Notes under the pieces: generated by a model | Seen by the model: the letters and a program-made list of their open reading frames with translations, nothing else | Told to the model about the DNA's origin: nothing | Databases searched by the model: none | Assembly (NCBI GenBank): GCA_031274995.1 | Contig: JAISPJ010000087.1 | Span: 1-64,000 of the forward strand | Reading direction: 5' to 3' | Source: Azoarcus sp. | GTDB lineage: Bacteria; Pseudomonadota; Gammaproteobacteria; Burkholderiales; Rhodocyclaceae | DNA length: 64,000 nucleotides | Part shown: in pieces, positions 1-8,344 of the stretch | How positions within the stretch are numbered: the first letter of the stretch is position 1 | How the letters are laid out: each line of letters opens with the position of its first letter | Position numbers and translations under genes: made by a program

Positions 1-163
1 TTAAAGATTGGGGGTACTACGGTTTTCATTTTTTGACGTTCCGGTGTAGCCTTCGCGCCGCTGTGATCACAGCACGGTGCCTCGGCCAAACGCAGCCACG
101 ATCTGCGGGCGGTGGCTCCGGGCGGTGTTTGCAGCACCATCCGGGGTCGCACCGTCTCTTTTG

Positions 164-649
164 TTAAGTGCTTCTACCTCCCAGGACGCGCGCAATGGTG
201 CGCTCTATCCCGTCAATATCGTTGTCAGACAAACCGAGGAATGGCCGTGCAGGGATGGTGACTTTGCGGCCACGCCCGGCACGGTCTGTGCCGAGTTGGT
301 GGACGGCGGCATTGGCGTTCGACCCGAACTGGCGATTGACGCCAATGGTCAGGCCGTCGCTTGTGGCGCTGTAGCTAACGCTGTTTTGCATGGTGCCGGT
401 ATCTATGAGCGGTTTCGAACCACGCCTGCCGCGCTTTGCCCGGAAAGCCATAGTTACATCAGAAAGTCGTTCCCACTTGGAACCGTCAGGTGCAGTGCCG
501 GTGATGAACCTCTGCCTGGTCGAATAGACCAAGTCTTCGCCGATTTCCTTCATGGTGTCGGCGAACCCCTCCGGAGAACAGGCGTTTGAAAGCTGTTTTA
601 AGAGGCTTTGAACGCGCTCTGAATCGACTTCAATGGTGATGGAGGGCAT
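164..649 (-). CDS. Phage virion morphogenesis / tail completion protein (Mu gpG-like)
   Basis: 161-aa ORF; MPSITIEVDSERVQSLLKQL...GTAPDGSKWERLSDVT...LIDTGTMQNSVSY...PARPFLGLSDND is typical of Mu gpG-like virion morphogenesis proteins; follows a gpF-like region on the same strand. Confidence 0.85.
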   Translation of the reverse strand: MPSITIEVDSERVQSLLKQLSNACSPEGFADTMKEIGEDLVYSTRQRFITGTAPDGSKWERLSDVTMAFRAKRGRRGSKPLIDTGTMQNSVSYSATSDGLTIGVNRQFGSNANAAVHQLGTDRAGRGRKVTIPARPFLGLSDNDIDGIERTIARVLGGRST

Positions 650-757
650 TGACTCTGTTCCTGATCTGATCTACACTATGAACACATGGGCGGAAGGCAT
701 CTTCACTACTTGGGCGTGAACCAATGGACGTTTTGGACGTAAGGTGGGGGCTGGCGC

Positions 758-3187
758 TCATTTCTTTTTTGCCGTTTTCACAATCATCGAAACCAGCACA
801 ACAGATCGGTTGTGCCGACCAGGGCGAACACCAAAAACACCTCTGAAAATTTCCCCTTCATCTTCCCATTGCACAACGAATCTTTCAGCGTCCCTTCCTT
901 TCCATGATTCACTTGGAAGCGTTAGAGCTCCGCGATTCAACCCGTCGACAAGCCGTTTGTAGTCTTCAGCAAGCACCGGGCGCTGACTTCCTCCGTCATG
1001 CCCATGAGCCTTAACTTCATGCCGAACGGCATCTGGAGGCAGAAGAACGATAAAGCCTGTCAGATCAGTTTTGACGGCTGTTGCGAAACGCTCTGGTTGC
1101 TCGATAAACCCAAGCCACAAATCGTCTGTTCGTGACGCATCAGCCATCACGGCAGCAACGTAATCCTCGATACGTTCTGTAGCGCAAAGTTTTTTCCCGA
1201 TATCTTTGACCAGTGCCCGCTGTATAGCTGGTGGGTAGCTGATGAGTTTTTCCTGTACGAACTGCCGCATTGAGACGTCTGTGCGTGCGCCAGGCGCGTA
1301 GCCCCATCCTTTGTCGATCCCAGGCGGAACGCCTGTTTTCGGGTCGGGAGTGTCCCAACCCGCTGGAGGTTCAGTTGCGGCACCATCTGCGGGTGCCGGG
1401 ACAGCCCGAACAGAGCAGCCGCACCCCCAACCGTTCGGCGGGTAGTGCGTCTGCCAGAAAGGGTTGTCATGCCTCAAGGTCAAGCCAGAATCGCCCCACG
1501 CCTTGTGCTCAGGTCGGTAGTGTTCATGGCCTGAATGAACGTATTGCCAGTATGGGCGGCGATTCAGGAGGCCGGGGTCTTTCAGTTGAGCGTAACGTCC
1601 CGCCGCGTAACTGGTGCGCAGGTTGGTCTCGAAGATAACGCGGGTACGCCATGCTTCGCCTTTCTCAGTTCCTTCGCCCGTCCATCCGTGCCAGCCGTGT
1701 CGATCGACAATTCCCGCAAAATCGCGCCTGAAATCATCGACGCTTTTACCGGCCTTGATGTTGTCTTCGACCGCGCGGTGAAGGTCGTTGATGAGGTCGG
1801 CCTTCATGGCCCCGGCCACGACAAAGGCGCGGTCATGCGCGCTTTCCCGCTGTAGCTCGATGGCGCGCTCGATGATGAGATCAGGCACCCGGCGGCAGAT
1901 GTCCGCCTCCACCACATCGAGCGTCATCGTTTCGCGCAAGAGGCCACCCACCAGGATCGCACTCGGGTCGTGGCGCGCGCCTCTCTTTCCAAGAGACGGG
2001 TCGATAGCGCCAAAGAAAATCCAGTCCGAGCGCCGATCCGTCCAGATATGGATCGTCCGGAACGGGGCTTTATCGTCGTTCCCGCTCTCGTTCTGGTATT
2101 CCTGGTTAAAGGCGTCGTGATCGACCGCGCGCAGGCACATCAGCCGGTAGAGCGGGCGCACCTGCGGCCACGAAACATCTGCACCGGTGTCCATCGCCTT
2201 TTTGTTTTCCAGATAGAACGCCTCGGCAGCAGCCTCGGCAGCCACCTTTTCATCATCGCTATCGCCGCCCGTGTAGATCGCTTCACCGATCAGAAATACG
2301 TCGTCAACATCTTCATGCGGGATCGTCACGCGCGCCTGGGTATTGATGTCCCACAGGTTCCAGTTGTTTCCTGCCGGATAGCGCCAGCCCTGTACCGTGA
2401 GCACGATGCGGTGCGCACGAGCCAGCCGCCGGTTTCTTTCCAACTCCGCGCGACGTTCACACCCGCCAAAGCCATGCCCGTGCTTGTCAGCAACGATGTG
2501 CATGGGCCTGTAAAACGAAATGCCTTTGTCGCGCGACTTGCCGGAGATGGCTTCATCTTCGTCGTAGTCATAGCCCTTAACGCAGTATTCAGAAAACCTA
2601 AGGGCGTATTCGTCGACGACCTCATAACTGAGGACGTTCTCTCCGTAGATGAGCGATGCGACGGGCGCGGCCTTTGTCGGCTCCGTCAGGATCAGACCAC
2701 CATCAGCCGTCGGGTAGAACAAGAGATTCGCTGTGCGCGCAGCATTGATAAGGGATGTCGCCGGACTTTCACACTGCATCGAAAACTCAGGCACTTCCTT
2801 GGTGGCAGCAGCGAGTTTTAAAGGCACTTTAAAGTCGGCACAAAGATGCTTTGCAATTTCGCCAAGGGTGAGGCCGGAGAGGGTTTTAGAGTATTGGCTA
2901 TCGATAAGTTCGCGCGCGAGCGTGCGCCCTTCGATGGAAATGTCGTGACTCTCCTTTCCGACGCTGCGCGAAAGACTGTCGATCCGCATTTTGTAGGCCA
3001 CCTGCCCGGCGATCAACACATCGATGACGGTGTTGGCGGTAATGTCAAGGCTGTCGCCAGCGCCCGGCCAGGTGACGTCAAGTCGCAGACTGGCACAGAG
3101 ATCATCGACCGATGCGCGCACTTCCGCGCTTTTCCAGTGGCCATATCGGATTCCATTGAACCGGATTTCGACCTGACCATCATCCAT
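758..3187 (-). CDS. Chimeric Mu-like prophage ORF: tail protein P N-terminal part + terminase large-subunit fragment + head morphogenesis F + C-terminal nuclease-like domain
   Basis: ORF 758..3199; ATG at 3187 (MDDGQVEIRF) avoids most of the overlap with the upstream N remnant. Residues ~1-315 P-like, ~340-450 terminase-like (AFNQEYQNE...FFGAIDPSLGKRGARHDPSAILVGG), ~452 onward gpF-like (GAMKADLINDLHRAV...RTSYAAGRYAQ...YPPNGWGCGCSVRA). Confidence 0.8.
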   Translation of the reverse strand: MDDGQVEIRFNGIRYGHWKSAEVRASVDDLCASLRLDVTWPGAGDSLDITANTVIDVLIAGQVAYKMRIDSLSRSVGKESHDISIEGRTLARELIDSQYSKTLSGLTLGEIAKHLCADFKVPLKLAAATKEVPEFSMQCESPATSLINAARTANLLFYPTADGGLILTEPTKAAPVASLIYGENVLSYEVVDEYALRFSEYCVKGYDYDEDEAISGKSRDKGISFYRPMHIVADKHGHGFGGCERRAELERNRRLARAHRIVLTVQGWRYPAGNNWNLWDINTQARVTIPHEDVDDVFLIGEAIYTGGDSDDEKVAAEAAAEAFYLENKKAMDTGADVSWPQVRPLYRLMCLRAVDHDAFNQEYQNESGNDDKAPFRTIHIWTDRRSDWIFFGAIDPSLGKRGARHDPSAILVGGLLRETMTLDVVEADICRRVPDLIIERAIELQRESAHDRAFVVAGAMKADLINDLHRAVEDNIKAGKSVDDFRRDFAGIVDRHGWHGWTGEGTEKGEAWRTRVIFETNLRTSYAAGRYAQLKDPGLLNRRPYWQYVHSGHEHYRPEHKAWGDSGLTLRHDNPFWQTHYPPNGWGCGCSVRAVPAPADGAATEPPAGWDTPDPKTGVPPGIDKGWGYAPGARTDVSMRQFVQEKLISYPPAIQRALVKDIGKKLCATERIEDYVAAVMADASRTDDLWLGFIEQPERFATAVKTDLTGFIVLLPPDAVRHEVKAHGHDGGSQRPVLAEDYKRLVDGLNRGALTLPSESWKGRDAERFVVQWEDEGEIFRGVFGVRPGRHNRSVVLVSMIVKTAKKK

Positions 3188-3530
3188 GCACTTCACCATT
3201 CACGAACAGCGGGTGACGCACGGCATTCCTCGCCAGAAAATCTTCTTCCTTCACGCCAAGCCCGTGGGCGATCAGCACGGCGGGCAACGGGTGGACGATG
3301 TCGCGGCTGACGGTAGGGCGTAAGTCCTGCGCAAGCAGGGCTTCGATGACGGCGGCGCGGGCGGTGACAAGCGGCTGAAACACAGAATCCGGAGCGGTAT
3401 ACAGGACACCGCAGACAGCCTTGTCGACGGCAGTCAGCGCCTGGTCTCGGTCGGCTTCTGACGGGTAATCGGCGACCGCAACCGAAAGCGAGGCACTGGC
3501 AACCTGAAAGTCGACCTCGCGCCTGGGCTT
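3180..3530 (-). pseudogene. C-terminal remnant of Mu-like DNA circularization / tail protein N
   Basis: Minus-strand reading EVDFQVASASLSVAVADYPSEADRDQALTAVDKAVCGVLYTAPDSVFQPLVTARAAVIEALLAQDLRPTVSRDIVHPLPAVLIAHGLGVKEEDFLARNAVRHPLFVNGEVHG*; preceded by an in-frame stop, no start, directly upstream of the P-like region (Mu order N-P). Confidence 0.65.
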
Positions 3531-3848
3531 GTTCTACAGAGTCAGAGCATGGACGCCAAGGGAGGAAACGTAAGGATGTCGACGGGGAATGTTGTTTCAG
3601 GTGCACCTGGGTAGGTGTTTAAAGCCACCTTGAGGCCGGCTTTAAACGTGATTTAACCGGGGAAAAACTACCAGCCGTGCTACTATTTTCTGGGATTTTT
3701 CTACGGAAATTCCCCCGAAAAATCCCCTAATTCGTCCGGAAATCAAGATTATTTATCTCAGGCCGGTTTCCCTATAACGACGCGGGTTTCAGCCCGATTT
3801 TTCTTTCCTCTGTCTGTCCGATTTCTACCCCCTCCCTACTGCCGAGCC

Positions 3849-5069
3849 ATGCTTGAATTGCCCGTTCCCGATGCCGCCGCGCTGGCGCAATCGTCCAGGC
3901 TTGCGGGTTTGGTCGAGCGTGAAATTGCCGCTGCCGGGGGCTGGATTGCGTTTCACCGTTACATGGAACTGGCCCTGTACGCGCCGGACGTCGGCTATTA
4001 CAGCAGCGGGGCACAGAAATTCGGCAAAGGGGGGGATTTCATCACTGCGCCTGAATTGACGCCGCTTTTCGGGCAGACGCTGGCGGCACAGGTGGCGGAG
4101 ATCATGTGCGCGAGCCATCCCGCCGTGATCGAGGCGGGCGCGGGCAGCGGTGTACTGGCGGCCGACCTGCTGCGCGAACTCGAACGGCTGGATTGCCTGC
4201 CGGAATCCTATGGCATTCTGGAACTTTCGGCGCAGTTGCGCGCGCGCCAGCGGCAAACGCTTGCTACGCTCGACCAGAAACTGCTTTCCCGCGTGGTGTG
4301 GCTCGATGTGCCGCCGGAGACGTTTTCCGGCGTGCTCGTGGGAAACGAAGTGCTGGACGCGATTCCGACGCATGTCATTGTCGTGCGCGGGGGCGAGCTT
4401 TTCGAGCGGGGCGTGGCGTGTTCCGAAGCCGGGGCGTTTGGCTGGGCAGATCGTCCGGCACAAGGCGCGGTGCGGGAAGCCGCGCGGAAATTACCTCCCC
4501 TGCCGGGGATGGGCGATGACGGGGATGCAGGGGCAGGGGCGATTGATCGTTCGCCCTGCCAATCAGATGACGGCGAATATGTGACCGAGATCAATCTCGC
4601 GGCGGCGGCCTGGGTCGCGGACTGGGCGGCGCGTCTGCTGCGCGGGGCATTGTTGCTGTTCGACTACGGCTATCCGCGCGGCGAATACTATTTGCCTTCC
4701 CGTTCGCGCGGCACGCTGATGTGCCATTACCGCCACCGCGCACACGAGGATCCTTTCCTGTGGCCGGGGTTAAACGACATTACCAGTTCAGTGGATTTCA
4801 CCGCGATGGCCGAAGCGGGGTTCGATGCGGGGCTGGATGTGCTGGGCTATGCGAGCCAGGGGCAATTCCTGCTCAACTGCGGTTTAATCGAGCGCGTCAA
4901 AGGGTGTGGGGCGGAAGGCAGTTCTGCGTATGCCCGCGCTTCAGTGGCGGCGCAAAGGCTGACTTTGCCCCGTGAGATGGGTGAGCTTTTCAAGGTGCTG
5001 GCGTTGGGGCGGGGGATCGATGCGCCTTTGACGGGGTTCGTGCGCGGGGACCGGACGCACAAGCTGTAG
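3849..5069 (+). CDS. SAM-dependent methyltransferase, MidA/NDUFAF7 family
   Basis: 406 aa; IAFHRYMELALYAPDVGYYSSGAQKFGKGGDFITAPELTPLFGQ. Confidence 0.92.
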   Translation: MLELPVPDAAALAQSSRLAGLVEREIAAAGGWIAFHRYMELALYAPDVGYYSSGAQKFGKGGDFITAPELTPLFGQTLAAQVAEIMCASHPAVIEAGAGSGVLAADLLRELERLDCLPESYGILELSAQLRARQRQTLATLDQKLLSRVVWLDVPPETFSGVLVGNEVLDAIPTHVIVVRGGELFERGVACSEAGAFGWADRPAQGAVREAARKLPPLPGMGDDGDAGAGAIDRSPCQSDDGEYVTEINLAAAAWVADWAARLLRGALLLFDYGYPRGEYYLPSRSRGTLMCHYRHRAHEDPFLWPGLNDITSSVDFTAMAEAGFDAGLDVLGYASQGQFLLNCGLIERVKGCGAEGSSAYARASVAAQRLTLPREMGELFKVLALGRGIDAPLTGFVRGDRTHKL

Positions 5070-5070
5070 A

Positions 5071-5109
5071 AAAAAAAGAAGACCGGCCAAGGGAGAAAAC
5101 TTGGCCGGC
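5071..5109 (-). terminator. Intrinsic terminator
   Basis: GGCCGGCCAAG..CTTGGCCGGTC followed on the minus strand by TTCTTTTTTTTC. Confidence 0.75.
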
Positions 5110-5125
5110 CGAAAATCCCTGGGTT

Positions 5126-5341
5126 TTAATCATCAGGCGCGGAGAGAGAGGCGCCGATTGCGCCCAGGGAGGGCGGCAGGCAGGCCGCCCTGGGAGAAAT
5201 GCCGACTTCCTGCAATTGGGGTTGGGGAGCGAGTTGCGCCTGAGGAAGATACGCAACCGGCGGTAACATGCGGGAATCAGTTTCTGGCACCACAGGATCG
5301 CGGATGACTTTGCCGTTTTCCATGTCCATGACGATCAGCAT
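5126..5341 (-). CDS. Small hypothetical protein (71 aa)
   Basis: ORF MLIVMDMENGKVIRDPVVPETDSRMLPPVAYLPQAQ...; followed by a minus-strand terminator. Confidence 0.45.
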   Translation of the reverse strand: MLIVMDMENGKVIRDPVVPETDSRMLPPVAYLPQAQLAPQPQLQEVGISPRAACLPPSLGAIGASLSAPDD

Positions 5342-5467
5342 GACGTTCTCCGTTTATGGCGGGCTTCTTTTTTGTTTACCCGGTTCTTATTACGGAGCGC
5401 CTGAATCCGGCTTGAGAGCGGAGCTGCTTTGGTGCGCGTATTTCGTCACAAGGATAAATGGAGACGG

Positions 5468-6019
5468 TTACTCGCCGGATTTGCGGCGCAGCTTGCCCTT
5501 CCAGTAACGCCACGCCAACCAGGCGAGCAGCCCGGCGGCGATGAACTGGAAGCCGACGCTTTGCCAGAAGGCGACAGGGTCTTCCGTCAGCAGGTAATCC
5601 CTGGAAGGGTGCGGGAGATGTATGCTGCCTGTAAAAAGGGCTCGGACGGCTTTGACCAGAAATCCCAGAGCGGGCGAAAACCAGGCAATGAAACCTGCGC
5701 CGATGATGAGGATGTCGACGATGGGCGTGCGCCGCCCGCGCAGCATGAAGACGCTTTCCACCCCATACCAGAGCGCGAGCAGCCATCCGCCCACCGTGAT
5801 GATGGGCATGACGGCCAAGGCGGCTCCGAACAGGGTGGCGGCCAGCAGGAACGCCGCGTTTTCCAGCGGGACGATGCGCATCCAGAACGGCTGAAGATTG
5901 AGAAAAAGCAAGACCGTCAGTGGTGTCGCTGCCAGCGCGAGCAACAGGCAGAACGTGCCGCGCCGCCGTGCGCGATCACCCGGCATGGCGTTCTCGGAGA
6001 GCGGGGAGAAGAAAGGCAT
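5468..6019 (-). CDS. Hypothetical multi-pass membrane protein
   Basis: 183 aa with several hydrophobic segments; fits between metY and the small ORF. Confidence 0.65.
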   Translation of the reverse strand: MPFFSPLSENAMPGDRARRRGTFCLLLALAATPLTVLLFLNLQPFWMRIVPLENAAFLLAATLFGAALAVMPIITVGGWLLALWYGVESVFMLRGRRTPIVDILIIGAGFIAWFSPALGFLVKAVRALFTGSIHLPHPSRDYLLTEDPVAFWQSVGFQFIAAGLLAWLAWRYWKGKLRRKSGE

Positions 6020-6022
6020 GAC

Positions 6023-7294
6023 TCAGGCCGCTGCCAGCGCCCGGTCAAGGTCGGCGAGGATGTCGTCGATGTGCTCGATGCCGATGGACAGCCGTACCAT
6101 GTCGGGTGAGACACCCGCTTTTTGAAGCTCTTCATCGTTCAGTTGCCGGTGGGTAGTGGATGCCGGATGGCAGGCGAGCGTCCGGGTGTCTCCGATGTTG
6201 ACCAGCCGCAGGATGAGTTTCAATGCGTCCTGGAAGCGTGTGCCGGCTTCGCGCCCGCCTTTCATGCCGAAGGTCAGGATGCTTGATGCGCGGCCTCCCA
6301 TGTATTTTTGCGCCAGCGGGTAATCGGGGTGATCGGGCAACCCTGCGTAGCTGACCCAGAATGTTTTTGGGTGTTCTTTGAGAAATTGAGCCGCTTTGAC
6401 GGCGTTTTCGCAGATGCGGTCCATGCGCAGCGCAAGGGTTTCCACGCCCTGGAGAATCAGGAAAGTGTTAAAGGGCGAGAGGGCCGCGCCCTGGTTGCGG
6501 AGCGGCACGACGCGCGCGCGGGCGATGTAGGCCGCCGGGCCCATCGCTTCGGTGTAGACGACGCCGTGATAGGCGGGATCGGGTTCGTTGAGGATTGGGA
6601 AGCGGTTTTTGTGTTCGGCCCAGGGGAATTTGCCGGAATCGACGATGAGTCCGCCGAGCGAGTTGCCGTGGCCGCCGAGATATTTGGTGAGCGCGTGCAC
6701 GATGATGTCCGCGCCGTGCTCGAAGGGACGGCACAGGTAGGGGGAGGGGACGGTGTTGTCGACGATGAGCGGGATGCCGGCCTTGTGGGCGATTTCAGCC
6801 AGGCGTTCGAAGTCAGTGATGTTGCCCGACGGGTTGCCGATGGATTCGCAAAAAAGTGCCTTGGTGCGCCCGTCGATGAGGCGCTCGAAACTCTCCGGGG
6901 CACGAGCATCGGCAAGGCGCACTTCGATGCCCAGGTTCGGCAGGGAGTGGGCGAAAAGGTTATAGGTCCCGCCGTACAGGGCGGAGGCAGAGATAATGTT
7001 GTCTCCTGCTCCGGCGATGGTCTGGATGGCGTAGGTGATGGCGGCCATGCCCGAGGCTACGGCCAGCGCGCCGACACCGCCTTCCATCGCCGCGACGCGC
7101 GTTTCCAGCACGGCATTGGTGGGGTTGGTGATCCGGGTGTAAATGTTGCCGGGAATCTTGAGGTCGAACAGATCAGCCCCGTACTGCGTGTCGTCGAATG
7201 TGTACGAGGTCGTCTGGTAGATCGGAACCGCAGCGGCGCGGGTGGTGGGTTCAGCCGCGTAACCGGCGTGAACGGCGAGGGTTTCGAGTTTCAT
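6023..7294 (-). CDS. metY: O-acetylhomoserine aminocarboxypropyltransferase/sulfhydrylase
   Basis: MKLETLAVHAGYAAEPTTRAAAVPIYQTTSYTFDDTQYGADLF...; likely start at ATG 7294 rather than the ORF-track start 7390. Confidence 0.93.
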   Translation of the reverse strand: MKLETLAVHAGYAAEPTTRAAAVPIYQTTSYTFDDTQYGADLFDLKIPGNIYTRITNPTNAVLETRVAAMEGGVGALAVASGMAAITYAIQTIAGAGDNIISASALYGGTYNLFAHSLPNLGIEVRLADARAPESFERLIDGRTKALFCESIGNPSGNITDFERLAEIAHKAGIPLIVDNTVPSPYLCRPFEHGADIIVHALTKYLGGHGNSLGGLIVDSGKFPWAEHKNRFPILNEPDPAYHGVVYTEAMGPAAYIARARVVPLRNQGAALSPFNTFLILQGVETLALRMDRICENAVKAAQFLKEHPKTFWVSYAGLPDHPDYPLAQKYMGGRASSILTFGMKGGREAGTRFQDALKLILRLVNIGDTRTLACHPASTTHRQLNDEELQKAGVSPDMVRLSIGIEHIDDILADLDRALAAA

Positions 7295-7382
7295 GGAGGT
7301 CGTTACCTGCAAGTTGCGCGGAAATGTTGGTATATTAAACCCATATCCTATACCGCGACAACCACGCCGTTTGCAGGCCGTT

Positions 7383-7412
7383 TTGTCCAAGAAATCGCCA
7401 AATTGTCCAAGA
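7383..7412. promoter_or_regulatory. Perfect 10-bp direct repeat TTGTCCAAGA x2, 20-bp period, upstream of metY
   Basis: TTGTCCAAGA at 7383-7392 and 7403-7412. Confidence 0.4.
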
Positions 7413-7516
7413 CCGTTTCAGGCTCGCAGGGGCAGCGACGGGTATTTCCTTCGACCGCAGGTAACGACGGTGGGTAGATCAAAAGGGGAATTATCCGCTT
7501 GACTTCTAGCCTGCGC

Positions 7517-8278
7517 TTACGTTGTTGCTTTCATACGCTGCCTGCGCACGACCATACCCACGATACCAAGCCCTGATAGCAGCAGATACAGTGTTTCAGG
7601 TTCCGGAATCGACGAAATAGTCCAACCAATGTCCGCCAATCCGGCCAAGTCCAAATCAGTCAGATATTGGCGGCGCACATCGGGGTGCCAATAACCATAG
7701 GCTTCGAAAACGGCCAGTTGCCATATTTCCGTACCTGGCAAGGTGCTCTCGACACCTTGAGCCCAATGATCCTTTGTCCAACTAAGAACAGGTACGGGTC
7801 CCCCATATACACTGACAGCATTTTCGCCATAGAAATAGCCATCTGAAATCTGAGCGAGCCAAGTGTCGGCAGCGCCAACGCCCAAGATATGGCCCAGTTC
7901 ATGTAACGCCGTGCTAAAAAGATCATAACCATAACCAATGGCATTTTCATCGATACCGGTATACCAACCAGAACCAGGAGCTTCATTGAAAACAATTGCG
8001 CCTCTCCAGTCATTTTGGAAATCGGCACTGTGTGTTGCAGGTATAGCCTGAGCCATGAAGAGTACATTTCCGGACACCGATTCCATGGAAACAAAAACTT
8101 TCACGTCATCCATGATGTAATTTTCATAGAGCGATGCTGCTCGTTCTATCGCATCGCGCCGCTCTTGGGTGTAAAAACTGCTGGAGGGGTCATATTCAAA
8201 AATGATATCCAACGCAAATGCAGGCGACGAGACCAAGCTGGAAGCAAGAACGGCAATCAGTTTTGTGCGGAACGACAT
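7517..8278 (-). CDS. PEP-CTERM sorting domain protein with a zinc-metalloprotease-like (HELGH) domain
   Basis: Signal peptide MSFRTKLIAVLASSLVSSPAFA; STALHELGHILGVG; C-terminus IPEPETLYLLLSGLGIVGMVVRRQR; RBS CAGGAGAG before ATG. Confidence 0.88.
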   Translation of the reverse strand: MSFRTKLIAVLASSLVSSPAFALDIIFEYDPSSSFYTQERRDAIERAASLYENYIMDDVKVFVSMESVSGNVLFMAQAIPATHSADFQNDWRGAIVFNEAPGSGWYTGIDENAIGYGYDLFSTALHELGHILGVGAADTWLAQISDGYFYGENAVSVYGGPVPVLSWTKDHWAQGVESTLPGTEIWQLAVFEAYGYWHPDVRRQYLTDLDLAGLADIGWTISSIPEPETLYLLLSGLGIVGMVVRRQRMKATT

Positions 8279-8323
8279 GTGATCTCTCCTGTGAAATGGT
8301 TATTGTGATAACTGTATGTATTA

Positions 8324-8344
8324 AGCAATAATCATATTATTGCT
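8324..8344. promoter_or_regulatory. Palindrome AGCAATAAT-cat-ATTATTGCT upstream of the PEP-CTERM gene
   Basis: Perfect 9-bp arms, 3-nt spacer, ~46 bp upstream of the start codon. Confidence 0.4.

Larger units (their letters stand above)
1..3600 (-). mobile_element. Mu-like prophage remnant (partial, runs off the left window edge)
   Basis: Collinear minus-strand fragments N', P', terminase', F, G. Confidence 0.75.

Noticed and set aside
7295-7477. Possible SAM riboswitch upstream of metY
   Set aside because: No SAM-I/II-like conserved core recognised; only the TTGTCCAAGA direct repeat stands out.
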